From positions 5,084,001 to 5,148,000 of the forward strand of contig OX467092.1 in NCBI GenBank assembly GCA_950106755.1: a stretch of 64,000 nt of DNA, given 5' to 3'. The first letter of the stretch is position 1. The number at the start of each line of letters is the position of its first letter. The notes beneath the pieces are model-generated. The model did no database searches. It was not told the origin of the DNA and was given only the letters and a program-made list of their open reading frames with translations. This DNA comes from Climacium dendroides. Taxonomy: Eukaryota > Streptophyta > Bryopsida > Hypnales > Climaciaceae. Shown here piece by piece: positions 23,946 to 36,820 of the stretch. Both the position numbers and the translations under genes were made by a program.

Positions 23946-26900
23946 TCATGATGTGCTTGGCAACTCCCCTGAAAGTACGTTTGAAAGGAAAGAATCTTGC
24001 TCCATTCCTTCATGCGAACCATGTGGAAACATATTCATGAATCCATAATTCCAAAACAAAGTCGTATAATTCTCAAACCGTTGGTGGTGAGATTCACACT
24101 CCATTTGTGAGACCTCCTCCAAGGGCAACTCAAAACTGGTGTACTGAGACCAATCGTATTCCTCCTCCTTGGCTTGCGTGACGGAGGTGACATCACTGGA
24201 ACCGCTTGTTTCCATCTCGGACGGTTCCTCCTTTGTAAAGCCGTCATCCTCGCAGGGGGACGCAACTACATGGTTTCCCTTCGTCTCTGTTTTCACAAAC
24301 GGCGTGGACGACACGACTGCTGGTGGAAAGGGGTTGTTGAAGGTGTCCATCCTGTCCCCAAAATTGGCACCGGTCATTGCATCTGCCGTTGGTAGTGAGT
24401 GCGTTGCCACCCTGCCCAACTCTTGTAAGTCGTTACTCGAGCCACCGTCTCGTGTGTACCTCAATTTTGGAAGTACTTCCTTCGGTTGTCCTCGTATTTC
24501 TGATAAATCTCTGCAACATAACGAGCATGAGAAGAAATTCCAAAAACAAATTCATACATGTAAGAGCAGAGCTCACAACCGACACCGATCCCTGGCGTGC
24601 CCAAATGGCGAAAAATGGTTGTGCTTCCATATCAGTATATACGAAGCTGCAAAAGGAATGTCATAAAAAATTTACCAGTAGAAAGAAGAAACATACCCTC
24701 CATTTTAGCACAAAACCCCAAGCAAACCGAGGACACGGAAACCGACGAAGGAATAAATATGTTTTGAGGGTTAGCTTCCAAAGTTATGCATTCTATAGAC
24801 TTTCTATGTTTAGCTTGGGCATTTGGGGGTTGCGTTTTAAAAATCAATGAGAATGGTGCACAAAACTATGTTGCACGAGATAGTAGACCCTTTTACAAAC
24901 TCAAATGGATGTACTGTACATGTGAGAAGCTACGGCCAGATTCAATGTTAGAAATACTCACTGGCTGTAGCTGGTGAGATCAAAGTTCGTGACAGCAGCT
25001 GCACCTCGGTATTCGATTGCAGCCAAGTCATAAGCCCGGGCAGCCTCTTCTTGTGTGCCTGCAATTCAATTCACCATACAATCAGTTCTTGTATGAAAAG
25101 CACAAGCCCTCCTTCATGCTTCTGAAGAGCTATTCTTTATTTATTGACCTACTGTTCACTTTATTTAACATTTGATTTGCTTTTCTACACCAGAACGTAC
25201 CAAAGGTGCCAAGGTAGAGATACTTGTTTCCATCAACACGACCAATGCGGGCTTCCCAACGTCCATTGTGATGGTGCCTGCAAATGTTGCAAAAAAAATC
25301 ATTTCACAACTATGATACAAAACCTCAAACCCATTGGCAGTCTCTGGAGGAGATCAGCGACCTTGACTGCAATATCTGGGATTTCCACTGATCTGGGATT
25401 TGACTGTGTCAATTCCTCACTGTAGAAGATCAGTATTTTGACTTGTAATATCTCATAGGTGACTTGACTCAACTCCAATAGCAAGCTCCAACTATTTTTT
25501 AGTATTTCTAGGGTAAGTACCTCACGTCTTAGAGCATTTACATGCTAACCCCTAAGACGAGTCAAAACAAGCCATTTCCGTATCAATAGGACTAGAAATG
25601 AATCACTTAGGCAGTCTAGGACGGTACCTAATAGAAAGAAGAAGTCATGCCCTGCATTTTTAAATCCTAGAAGAAAAGAATTTGAAACATATAATAACTA
25701 GTTCTAAACGTCTATTTTTAGTCCAGGTACTAATTTACCTGGCAACGCCTCGGTACTTGGAAACTCCTCTTGAAAAACCACTGCTCTTCCTGCACCAAAA
25801 CCCAGTCACTTTGAGTTCAAAACCTACACACTTTGTAAATACAATTAATCTCCAAAATGGACTAGTTTGGGGCAAGCAATTGCTTCAAATTGAACACTAA
25901 CCAACCTGCGCAGTGTGGCGAGATACTCCTCTCGAGAAATGCTCTCCATCTCCACAAGCTGCTTCTCATAGTCTTCCAACTGCCAGGAATATAAAAACGA
26001 AAACAAAAACTATAACATTAGTACTAACAATCAGAAGTTAACTAGGAATAATTAAAACTATTTCACAGCAATCCGCATGCAATTGTACCTTGAAGTTGAT
26101 GATAGTTCCTGGACCCCAATACTTGAGAGCTGCAAGATCGTATGCTTGTGCGGCAGATGCTTCATCATCATAAGCCCCTTCAGCAGGAAAAAGCAAACCA
26201 AAGTTTAGTTAGTATTAGTTGTTTAACCCAAATTTTTTAAGAGCGTTTATTTAACAGCCGTCCTGGCTATTGCAAACATGACAGGCTCACCTAGATAAAC
26301 TGTTGAAGCAGAGTCCAGGTGTTGATCACCCACCACGTACCAGCACCAACAACCAAGCGATCACACAAATTAGAACACACACGGACTCTCCACAACTACC
26401 AACAACTACCACATTAAAAAATGTCACAACGGTCATGCCCGAAACGGGCTTGGAAGTGCAAATGGCGTGGCCTTTCTCTGGTTAAGAAAATTGGGTCATT
26501 GGGAGCAAGAGCAATGGTTCGGGGCGCACCTTGACGTCCTTTTTTATGCTGCTTGTCGTTCCAGGAGCTTTTATCCCACAAATGAGCCTCAAACCTCCCC
26601 GTCCACCGATGCCTACGCAAACAACAATTCTCCAATTCAATCCAATGTGGACACTCCTTAAAATGAATCAAAAGCCATAGCCATTGCACTCTGTCTCTCT
26701 GTCTCTCTCTCTTTGGAGTGTCCATCCTTGCACCTTGGCATACACCCCAAAGGAATAGAAAGAAAGCCAATAGTTGGCACAGTACTCTCTCCTTGATTGC
26801 ACCCCAAAATGAACTAAAAACCAACACTTCTGCACTCACTCTCCAGTCCATCCTTGCCCCCTCGGCCCAAAACATTTACATATACAATAAAAAAGCACTT

Positions 26901-27441
26901 GATGCACACACTCTCTCCAGTCCCTCTTGATTCCACCCCAATGTTCATAAACCAAAAACCATTCAACACTTCTGCACACTCTCTCCAGTCGATCCTTGCG
27001 CTTCAAAACCAATCAAGAACCAGCACTTAACACTCAATCCTTTAATTCATTGCATATATATAACCAGTATAGATCGAAAAAAAACCCACACTCTCTCCAC
27101 TCCGAACAAATTCAATCAAAAGAATGAAATCAAACACCAGCACGCACTTAACACACTCAGATCTCTCCACTCCATCCTTGCACCTTCTCCCAGTCATCCC
27201 AAAAACGAAGAAGAAAAACAAAACAAAACAACACAACACAAAAGAAAACCTGTTGCATTCCTTGCATCTCTCTCATTCTCACTCTCTCGGTTTTCTCTTT
27301 CTCGCCACACCTTGTTACACCTCGATATGAAGAGCTTCTTTTCAAAGGAAGACTACCCCCACTAGTACTTCCATCCACCCGCGCCTGCTGTTTCCGAGGC
27401 CGAACAGTCCGCTTACAAGGCTTGCTCAATTTCACCTCCAT
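23946..27441 (-). CDS. WRINKLED1-type AP2 transcription factor (two AP2 domains), 9 exons
   Basis: Exons, reading leftward: 27441-27311, 26612-26530, 26299-26291 (9 bases), 26177-26089, 25979-25906, 25789-25739, 25277-25201, 25058-24962 and 24510-23946, giving 391 aa. A short basic N-terminus ([12 protein letters not shown]) precedes AP2 repeat 1 (about residues 39-103), with [20 protein letters not shown], the microexon-encoded VYL (72-74) and GAYDDE...ALKYWGPG. The linker ([20 protein letters not shown]) leads to repeat 2 (about 141-197), with [28 protein letters not shown] and [12 protein letters not shown]. These variants fit the WRI1/WRI3/WRI4 (ADAP-like) branch better than ANT or AP2 proper. 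The C-terminal half is acidic and aromatic and is likely the activation region. In seed plants WRI1 activates glycolytic and fatty-acid synthesis genes; that role here is inferred. It is nuclear and complete. Confidence 0.94.
26291..26299 (-). other. 9-base microexon encoding VYL in the WRI1-like gene
   Basis: On the minus strand the sequence TTTATCTAG is preceded by CAACAG and followed by GTGAGCC. Joined to the G ending exon 2 and the GG starting exon 4, it reads GTT TAT CTA GGG, that is V-Y-L-G. This restores the unbroken RQVYLGAYD of AP2 repeat 1. Without it, exons 2 and 4 join in frame but lose VYL. A 9-base VYL exon is known from Arabidopsis WRI1. Confidence 0.93.
26690..27190 (-). repeat. 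Diverged tandem repeats in intron 1 of the WRI1-like gene
   Basis: Several units of roughly 80-100 bases carry the order CACTCTCTCCA(G/C)TCCATCCTTGC, an AACCA(A) run, and CAACACTTCTGCAC or CAGCACTTAACAC, for example near 26700, 26830, 26910, 26970 and 27150. The copies are degenerate and the number is uncertain (about four to six). Confidence 0.5.
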
Positions 27442-27454
27442 CTCTCAAACGGAA

Positions 27455-27930
27455 ACTCTCTGTCTCTCTCCGTCTCTCTATCTCTGTCTTTCTCTCTCTG
27501 TGTGTCTCTGTCTTTCTCTCTTTCTCTCTGTCTCTCTAGCTGATTCTCTCCCGACCGACCTATCTACCTTCTCCAAAACAACACAAAACAAGTCTCCATA
27601 AGGGACACACGTCCCAAAACTTGGAGTTCGAAGTTGGAAACAACAATGGGCGATCCCGAAGAGAACCAATTAAACAGGGCATGGAAGTGTTGGACTGGTT
27701 GATGAGTTGCAATGGGATCTGGGATCCAGAGAAAGGGTTGAACTTTGAGGTGTGTAAGCTTCGGATCTCGCTAAGAGTGGGAGTGGGAGTGAGAGTGAGG
27801 AATTGAAGAAGAGACTGGCCTGCCTGGAGACACAGCAGTAGTCTCTAGACACACAGACAGACAGACAGAGGCTGTGTAGCAGGAGCCTCTCTCTCTCTCA
27901 GTCTCTCTCCCTCTCTCTGTGCTGTGGAGC
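27455..27930 (-). promoter_or_regulatory. GA/CT-repeat leader and promoter side of the WRI1-like gene
   Basis: Two blocks of TCTCTC/GTCTCT repeats (27455-27545 and about 27855-27920; GAGA on the coding strand) lie just upstream of the start codon. GA repeats are common in plant 5' leaders and are bound by BBR/BPC-type factors. No clear TATA box is seen. Confidence 0.45.
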
Positions 27931-28338
27931 TTTTCAGGTTATCAGGATTCAGGTCTGCGGAGCAGCGGAAGTGTTCATTGATTTGGGTTGGTTGGGTTTT
28001 GAGATTTTGTACTTTTGTAGTGATTGGTGGAATAGTTTTTATGAGTTTCAACAGGGTGGAGAGGGGGGGGTGTACAGGTGGGGGGCAGTCAACAGGTGAG
28101 TCAGAGGGGAGGGCTGGCCAGGTGGCTTGGAATATATTTGTAGTTAAGACTTTAAGGATTTTTCTTAGAGTTTGAAAAAAATGGGGTGCAACTGACTTGA
28201 AAAGAAAAAGGATATAACTTATTCATTGCCAAAAGGAGAAGGGAGTATGAGATTTGGAAATGGAAGCTACTTGGAGGTTTCCTAAGGTGGTGGTGGAACA
28301 TGGGTGGAGAGTAGGTGCATTGCATGACTTGGGTCATG

Positions 28339-28372
28339 TTTGTTTGTTTGTTTGTTTGATTGATTGTGGGGT
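28339..28372. repeat. TTTG microsatellite
   Basis: TTTG is repeated four or five times and runs into GATT repeats. It is simple sequence. Confidence 0.75.
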
Positions 28373-28520
28373 ACAAGCATATGTTCTCTTGTTAATAGAG
28401 AGAGTGTTACTTCTATAAAGTGCCATGGCCTTTTCTTCATTGAAAAAAAAAATCAAGATTTTCATTTGCAAAGAGAAAAAAAAATCTAAAAATTATTGTT
28501 ACTTGTCTAATTATAGGACT

Positions 28521-28800
28521 AAAGGTAGGTACACCCAAAACCACCACTTTTTGCTACTGAGCCTATTTTTCTATTATTATTAGACTGGTCGAATTTTCAT
28601 ATGTTCTCGTTGGCAATTGAAAGGAGGTTCCAACGCATTAGAGAATGTGGCATTTGGATACTGAATGCAAAAGTTATTAAGGAACAAAGTTTGGTTCTAA
28701 AAGCGTTTCTTCCACGTAGGTACAGAACTGATTTTGGAGATGTACATATGGTATAGATGGCAGTTTAAGGTCAGTGGCACATTTGGGTGTACCTACCTTA
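28521..28800. mobile_element. Family D MITE-like element with 19-base terminal inverted repeats
   Basis: The left end AAAGGTAGGTACACCCAAA (28521-28539) is the complement of the right end TTTGGGTGTACCTACCTTA (28782-28800) apart from the outermost base. The 280-base body contains ATTATTATTAGACTGG and TTGGCAATTGAAAGGAGG. A diverged relative with degraded ends lies at 50285-50580, and related body sequence appears at 9945-10140 and 63380-63480. No coding sequence is present. Confidence 0.75.
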
Positions 28801-30921
28801 GTGTAAGAAAGTGTGGAAGAAATTTAACCCTTAAACGTTGATAAGGTGTAGTTATTTTAGTGAGTTTCATAAAGAGTTTGGTGTAGAAATGCATTTTCCA
28901 TGAGTTGACTAAGTCCACTAGTCAATCCTCAAAATATAAAATCAAAAAATGCCAAGTTTCAACAATTGTTAAAAAATTAGGAAAAAAATGCATGCCAGAA
29001 ATTGACTTCACATATGTTGACTTCTTTTGAGTTTCGTGCAGTGTTTAGAATTTGGTATAGAGTTTGTTGATACTTAAAGGATATTTCTAATGTGTTTCTA
29101 TATTTATTCATCTTTGTCTTTATTGAGTTGAAGCTATATTGAGTTTTATACCATGTTTTGTTTAGTCTTATTCTTTTTATTACAAAATAAATTAGGGAAG
29201 GCTCCAATTCCTTTGAAAGGCTTTGAAATCAAGTGTTCATTTGAATTTGCAAGGTTGCAGTTAGTCTAATAAGATATACTTCACCATATTTCCATACAAC
29301 TTTCAAAGTTGGATAAAACTCACCATCTACTTCCAACTTTTGCATCTTTTATTCTAAACCTTTAATGTTTGAATGATCAATATCAAATTTGTACAAGTGC
29401 AATCAATCTACAATGGTAGGATTGTCTCCATTGATTATCAATTACACATACTTATTGAAGGTCAAGGAAAAAACACAATCTAAATCTTTGAATTAAAATT
29501 AAAGGATATCTATATTTACTTACCATTTAGCTTATTGCACTTTTATATAGTTAAATTTCAAGATTATTTCACTTGTTTTTTGCTCAATGCAGTAGAAAAT
29601 GACAATTTAGATGAAATTTACCCTAGTCCTCTTAAAATTAATGTTAATATTATTTTTCATTTAAGAGTAAATAAGTTATTACAATATGTTCAAATTGAAT
29701 ATTACTAATTTGATAAATTGGGATAGTAGTGTCAAACTTACTATTAAGATAGATTACTGAAGTGGGTACCTTCTAGACCATCCACCCTCCTTCTAAAACC
29801 ACCATCGTCACTTTGTGTACATTTCCAAAATTAATATATACCTATGTGGAAGAAGCAATTTTAAAACATGTACAGAGAAAAAAATTTGTTTCTTTCTAAC
29901 TTTTGCATACAATATCCAAATGCCGCATTCTTTAGTGCATCAATTGGAACCTCCTTCCTCTTGGCAATAAAAAGAAGTATTGTTGTTATACTTTGTGATG
30001 TTGCAAATTGGTCATATTTGGTTTTCAATTGCTATTTGGATCTAATAAAACAACTCCACGTACTAGTAATTCCCCCTCCATCCATGCAATCATCAATCAA
30101 AAGACAAAATGAAATGCTTGAAGGTGTCAATCAACATCAACGTTCATTCTTATTTTTTGCATCTCTTTGAATATTGCCCCATTGAAGGGGACGAAGCTTT
30201 GGGAGGCAGAACAAAGGGGCACATGTAGTCTTAGGAATATACTACATGCTTACAAAATGACAACCTCACACTCGACAATTAATCAATCAATGATGCTCCT
30301 TGAAAATGCCCCCCAAAATCTACTTTTCAGTATTCCCAAACTACACTTTGAAACGGGCTCCAAAACTCAAAGTCTTTAGAATGCTAGGAATGCACCAAAC
30401 TCTACTTACAACGAGATTTTTTTTTTTTTTTAAATGTTATTCTTAGCCTTAATCCGAAACATTTTGTCCAACATGAAAACCATTTTGAGATGGAAGTAAG
30501 AAAATTTTACGAAAAATTTGACCAGTGTAATAATAGTAACTATGGCATGTTATGATGCACAGTACCAATAAAGTGGCCCTTTGGGGGTAGTATTCCAGTT
30601 TTGAAGAATATGTAATAAAGCGTCATAGACACGTCAGCAATGCTGTCATCATAGATTCAATAAGGTAATTAAGGTAGGTGACTGGGACCTGGACTGGCAA
30701 CCTGCACTACCATAATAAGTTAAATTTTGTGCACATTGGGTTGCCAGTGGGAGTTTAGTATATTGATGAATGGAAAAAAGTTAATAATATACTACCCATT
30801 GACCAAATACCAACAAATTCCTTCATGAAATTGTCGCATTCCATGGTTCAAAATATACATTTTTAATTTTTAAAAAAAACTTGACATATAAAGAGGATTT
30901 AGTTGATTTAAGGTAGCAGCA

Positions 30922-31059
30922 CCCATAACCGTCAATTTAGGGGGTTTGGGGTATGATTTGTTTTAATAGACATTCAACAAATTAGTAGACCCATAACTGT
31001 CAATTTAGGGGGGTTTGGGTATGATTTCTTTTAATAGACATTCAACAAATTAGTAGACC
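30922..31059. repeat. 68-base tandem duplication
   Basis: The segment starting CCCATAAC(C/T)GTCAATTTAG is repeated at 30990, followed in both copies by TTTTAATAGACATTCAACAA. There are only a few differences. Confidence 0.8.
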
Positions 31060-32159
31060 GTACTAGCAAGAGAAAAAGAATTCCAATGCACTTTCAAATG
31101 TATTTTTTGGACACTCTGAGTATGAGTTGTGAATTTTTGAAGTGTCGACTATAGGTGCACCTAATACCCACACTAGGGTCTAATGATATTCAAATGTAGT
31201 ACATCCTTGTAATCACATCTATTTACTTTCCATGATTTTCCAAGATTTTAGAGGTGGCAGTTATAGGTATGGTGACGCTTATGGGTGTTGCTACTTTAGT
31301 ATGACATTTGGCATTGCACATTTGGCAACTAGAGCTACCTCGTTGGCTAAGAATATTGACCCCATTTATATTGAAATGTTGGAACTTACAGTCATGTTTA
31401 TGTGGGTTGGGGGTGAACCACCCCCCTCGCTCATCTTCTTGAAATTCCCGGGTTCTTTTTGAATTGTACGGGTCTTTTTACTATGTTTTCACCAAAAACG
31501 TTCTATTCTATTACAAGTACCAAATTTTAGAAGGAAAAAAAAACATTTTTGGACACATACAATTGTAGGATCTTGTAGTATGGTGGTTTGAGAAGACGTG
31601 GGAAAAATTTCAGAAATTCCCATTGTATAGATTGCAAGATATTAGCCCTTGACAAGGTGCACTTTACAAGGTCACATTTATAAACAAGGTCACAATTTAT
31701 AAACAGCTGCACTTCACAAGGTCACATTTGTATGAAAAAATGTTCAAAATGGTGGTGCTTCTTTGAATTCATTCTTCAAGGCATGTTGGCTACATGCTTT
31801 AAAATTTTCAGCTCATTTGGAATTGTACAACATATAGGAAAAAATAGTAAGAAGAAAGTAGAGAATACTTCAAAATACTTCATTGTTAAGAATTTAGTTG
31901 TGGAATTGAAAAATGCCAATCCTAATGGTTGTTAATTAATTTTTAATTTTTTTTTGAGTTGCCCAAGCTACCTACAAATTGTTGAAAATTACATATCAAG
32001 TAATAATTTTTTTAACCATGTAGTCGAAAGTTACAAAAATTGTTGGGCCTTACAACTACTCCTTGGATACACTTTGTGTGAAAATCTCAAAGAAAAAAAA
32101 AATCCCTTTCATAGTGCGCTACCCAAAGTCACTACGTTGCCAAAAAAAACATTGTTTGG

Positions 32160-32345
32160 TCCTTTCAGGGTTAAGAAAAAGACCCCCTATTTTATACACA
32201 AATAATCTATTTTCTACACCACTCCTAGCTAACTTGGGTACTACAATTGCATATATGAATTCAAAATTTCCAAAATTTGATCATGTGATACATACAAATG
32301 AATAGTTCATGTGTTTTCCCCGAGGATAAAATCGGTGATCCATCG
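32160..32345. repeat. Dispersed repeat family H, copy 2
   Basis: It matches 20455-20660 and 36625-36820 in the order CCCCCTATTTTAT, AATTGCATATATGAATTCAA, CATGTGAT and TTTTCCCCGAGG. The copies are strongly diverged. Confidence 0.45.
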
Positions 32346-32771
32346 GTTCACCCCGACCGTTTATAAATTGTTCGGTGAAAATCCGTGGAATTGTCTTGTT
32401 TGGTGTTGTTTGGTGGAACTGTCTCCGGGACTGCGATTGGTAATTAATGTTGACGTACAAATTCTGAAAGACAAAAGATGGAAGGAAAAAAAACCCTCCT
32501 GTGGGTCACTTTAGGGGCCCCCATGAATGAGGAGTTTGTTCCTACACCAAATTTCACCAAATATTTGGTGAGTGTGGACTATGGTGGTCCTTTTTTTCCT
32601 TCAGCATTTTAAATTATTTTTTTTGCCAAACACATGGACACTTTCCATCTGTATAGGAAATAGTACATTTTAAAGTGAATTTGGCAGCTGAGTGATCCAT
32701 GGCTACACATCTTGTGAAAAGGGTGAAAAAAGTGGTCATCTTCTGAACTTGTGATGAGGCCAAGTGGCAGC

Positions 32772-32889
32772 CTATACTATTACATTTTGTTATACTATTA
32801 CTTTTTGATATACTATTACTCTTTGTTATACTACTCCATATTATTTTTTGATATACTGTTACTCTTTGTTATACTATTACTTTTTGTTG
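32772..32889. repeat. AT-rich 18-base minisatellite (TATACTATTACTTTTTGT)
   Basis: Six units of TATACTATTACTTTTTG(T/A) or close variants follow one another, with one unit stretched to about 25 bases. The open frame across it (Tyr/Leu/Phe-rich) is a consequence of the repeat. Confidence 0.75.
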
Positions 32890-34554
32890 GGAGTTTAGGT
32901 GTTATTCCTGTGGAGCTTAATTTAGGTTTTGGAACGTTTAGGAAGGTTCATATGAAGTCAATTTTTTAAGTCAATTTTTTAGTGGATGAAAGTGAAGTTT
33001 TTAAATCAAGGGTGGGTACATGTATGAGCTTTTTTGAAAATATAATTATTTTTCTAGTCAAGTGCTTGATTCAAAGTTATGGGGCTCCAAAAGTTTAGGA
33101 GCAACGTGGCAATTGTGCTAATAGGAGAAGGCAAGTAGTAGACTAGAGCAATCAGTCAATTAAGTTGTGAATTCTTTTTCCATTTTCGTTGAACGGTTAT
33201 ATCTTGCAATCTATGAATCCGAATGGATTAAAAACAAATTCCACACATTGTCATGGTAGTACATGTCAATGTTTGTGTTGTAGAAATAAATAATTTTTTT
33301 TCCAATTTTCACTCAATGCACTAAAAATGGCAATAATAGAATAACATTAGAACCACCAATTCAAATTCTACTATAAATTAATGAAAATTTTCATTTTTAA
33401 AATTTAATTTAGAGAAGGAAATCATTGTATTGACTATTAGGGTTCTAATTCTTCTTAAAAATGAATACAATGTTGAATACTTTTTGTAAAAAAATAGACA
33501 AGGAACTTCAAGATACAATTTTTGTAGATGGACTATAACTATCATTATTTGTATGTTGTACAAGTTTTAGGTTATATGAAAAAAACCATTGCCATTGTAT
33601 AGGCCCAATGAATCCAACTAGAATTGATGTTTACCAGCATCTCAAATGATAGTGTGATATAAAAAAAATCCTTATTGAATCCAAGTATAAATATAAGAAA
33701 CCTCTCACCGTATATTTTTTTCACACCCATTTGTAGCCTAGTGACTAAAGTATTTTAAATATTTAAATAAAAAAGTAGGTACAATATGACATTGATGTCC
33801 AAACTCTATATATTAAAACCTCGCAATTTATTCCATGGTGGAAGATGGTTGAATGATTCAACCTCTAAAGAACCAAAAGTGGTTATAGAACAACCAATTG
33901 AAAACTTGTGTAAATTCTTCCAATATAAATTTTGAATGAACCTTTTAAAAAAAATTTATACAAAGTGTAGACATGTACCCATTTGTAAAGATATAGTTAT
34001 TTTTTGATTGGGTGTGTGGATCATAATTTATATTATGCAAATTTTTCCAGATAGAGCTAGCAAGTTCAACCAGTACAAAGGACAACATGTGCAAAAGTCC
34101 TCTTCTACTTCTACTTTTGAAATTTGATAAGCATACAACTAAGTAACATGATAATAAAATGCACCCATAAAAAAAAACATTTAAATACTACAGAAAACAC
34201 AGTCCAAGAAGGGATGTAAGTTGTGTAATGAACATAAAAAGTTCATTGGAATGAAATTGCTTAACCTCTAAAGTCCCATTGTCCACTAACTAAAGGAGAT
34301 AAATGGATTTCGGGTAGGTTCCTATGGTCTCAATTTTTGTCATGATTTTTGGAAACTTTTTTTGGAAGATAGGAAAGACATTAGCATTCCAAATATATAA
34401 TTTTTATATGAATCGGTGCCGGGGAAAAAAGGTTATGCCACAATAAGCCCAAAACAAAGTTTGTAAGGTAGTACTAATAAATTCACAAAAATTCAAAAAC
34501 AAAATTTTCAAAATTTTGTTTCACAAAGAAAATATTTTTGTGTGCATGGAAAGA

Positions 34555-34680
34555 TTTGATTCATTCCATTTTGACTAGTACTGAGAAAGTTATGGACAAT
34601 CTTATTTTTTGGGTAATTTAAGCATCTTCTTAAAAAAATAACCTATAGGATTCATTTTGAGTGCAATTTTCACAATTTCT
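34555..34680. repeat. Dispersed repeat family C, inverted copy
   Basis: AGCATCTTCTTAAAAAAATA followed by GGATTCATTT and CAATTTTCACAATTT is the complement of segments in 38035-38300 and 38640-38900. Confidence 0.55.
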
Positions 34681-36624
34681 CCAAAAAAGAGTTTGACAAA
34701 GTTTAGCCCTAAATCCTAAATCCAATCATACCATGATGTTTATCACTATCATTTCTAATTTTTGCTAAATATTTCAATCTATTTTAAGGATTTTTTTATA
34801 GCTATTGTGACTTTTACAAAGAAAATATATATATTTTAAATCATATAAATATCATTTTAATATTTTTAATTATAAAAATTTGAAGTTAAATTTTGGGTAT
34901 ACATTATTTCATGAAAAATATTAAATTTTTGAAAGATGTATTTTAATATAGAAAACTAATGAAGTTTGATCAAGTGGGAATATGGAATGTTTTTTAATCT
35001 TGTAATGCCATTATAGATATTAAGTATCCAATGAATGATAGAGAATCTTTCTTTGCCAACAAAAATGTAAATGTTCATCCTTGGAATTTTGTGTAAAGGG
35101 GGAGGTCTTGCAAATGATTCACACAATACCAAAAACAATGGTTTCTATAGTAACCAACTTGGTGTTTTATAATTAAAGGTCACCAAATGATTGAGCCTCA
35201 ACTAGGCCGGGCACATGTATAAGGGGTGGAGGTGGTGATGCGCTTTCATGGTTGAGAACATGGTTTGTTTTTTGGGCAAATATTTGCACTCTTTGACAAA
35301 TTTGAGCCTCAATTCTTGTAAAATTGCGTCAATGGTGTGAAGACTTATTGTAAGGTAGAACAACCCATATCCTATCATTTAAGCAGTTTGAGAACAAATG
35401 AGGAGCAACGTGAGGTAATGGAAATTTTTCTCATGTAGAGAAATAAGAAATATTGGGTTTGTGAATTTTTTGTAATTTTATTCCCTAAATTGAAATTAGT
35501 ATGAATTTTGAAAGCCCCAAAAGTGTTTGGAACCCATAGCCAATGTTTAGAGTCTTCCAATTCCAATCAATCAAGAAACTATTTTCCCAATGAGTGCTTC
35601 CCACACAATTTATGACAGCATAGGACATGTGTCATGACCTTATTAGTCCCAACCTTGAAAATGAGAAGGAAAGAAAAACATTTCACACTTGGATTGTAAA
35701 TTTGTTCCAACCCGGGTTGGAAATAGTTACACCCTACATATTGAATATGGCTCCTTGGTCAAGGGTAGGTGGTTTTACTTTAGTTATTGTTAACAAAAAA
35801 AACCCATTGTTGTGGAGGAAGGACATTAAAGTGGTCGTACAAAGTAGGCCATGTAGTGTGAATTTATCCCTTGTAGAAAATACAAGAATTTATCATTTGC
35901 CATCCATGATAAAATTTTGGAATTTTGAATTCATATTTTGAATTAGAGGCCCAATATTTGTTTGGAGAGGTGAAGAACGTAGAATTAATGTAGATAAAAT
36001 AGGGGGCAATTTTTTAGAATTTTTCCACAAAACACAAAATTCACCCTACAAGACCCAATTTGTATGACTATTTTATATAACATTGTTTACCAATGTTGGG
36101 GGCCCTTTTTGTTTCCACAAAAAACAGGGGCCCCAATTTCTTGTCAACTTCCCGATCAACCAATGATTCTACTACAACTTTCTATTTAGCCCATGAAACT
36201 AGCGTTGCAACTTTCCAACCATTCAATGATTATCTATAGCAGTTTTTTTTTGCTTTTTGGTACCAGATTGCACTAGTTAAAAAATCTGGCTAAAAAATGC
36301 CCCCCCAAATGCCATAAAAATTGAATGAAATCGCCTGAAAATTTTGAATTAAAAAAAATCTTGGATGAAATCGCTAAATTGTGGATGAAAACCAAATTAT
36401 AGATATGTGATATATGCTAATGTGATATTTTCTATCCAATACCGTATGTGAATTACCACTATAATATTTTATATTGCCACTTTGGCACTTTTTTAAAAAT
36501 GAAAAAAAAAACTTGATCTTTAGATTACAAAATAATTAAGTTCACTCTTAGGCATAAAGGGAGCCATTATCCTTCCTCCAAGTTGAGTTGAAGTGGCCCC
36601 CTCGCTCAACCCTTCCCAAGTCAT

Positions 36625-36820
36625 TCTAGGGCTGTATGTAAGAAAAAATCCCCTATTCTGTAATTTACCTTGTACCCCTTCCACAACTAATTTGGGGCTT
36701 CTAATTGCAAATATGAACTCAAAATTTGCAAATTTTATCATGTGTGGAAACTAGAAAATTTCAGCATTTTTCAAGGGTCCAAGTGAGGGATTAGTTCACC
36801 CTGGCCCTCCTCCAAGGGAG
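36625..36820. repeat. Dispersed repeat family H, copy 3
   Basis: It has CCCCTATTCTG, AATTGCAAATATGAACTCAA, AAAATTTGCAAATTTT and CATGTGTGG in the same order as 20455-20660. Confidence 0.5.

Noticed and set aside
24169..24850. Plus-strand frames opposite the last AP2 exon
   Set aside because: They are antisense shadows of the coding exon.
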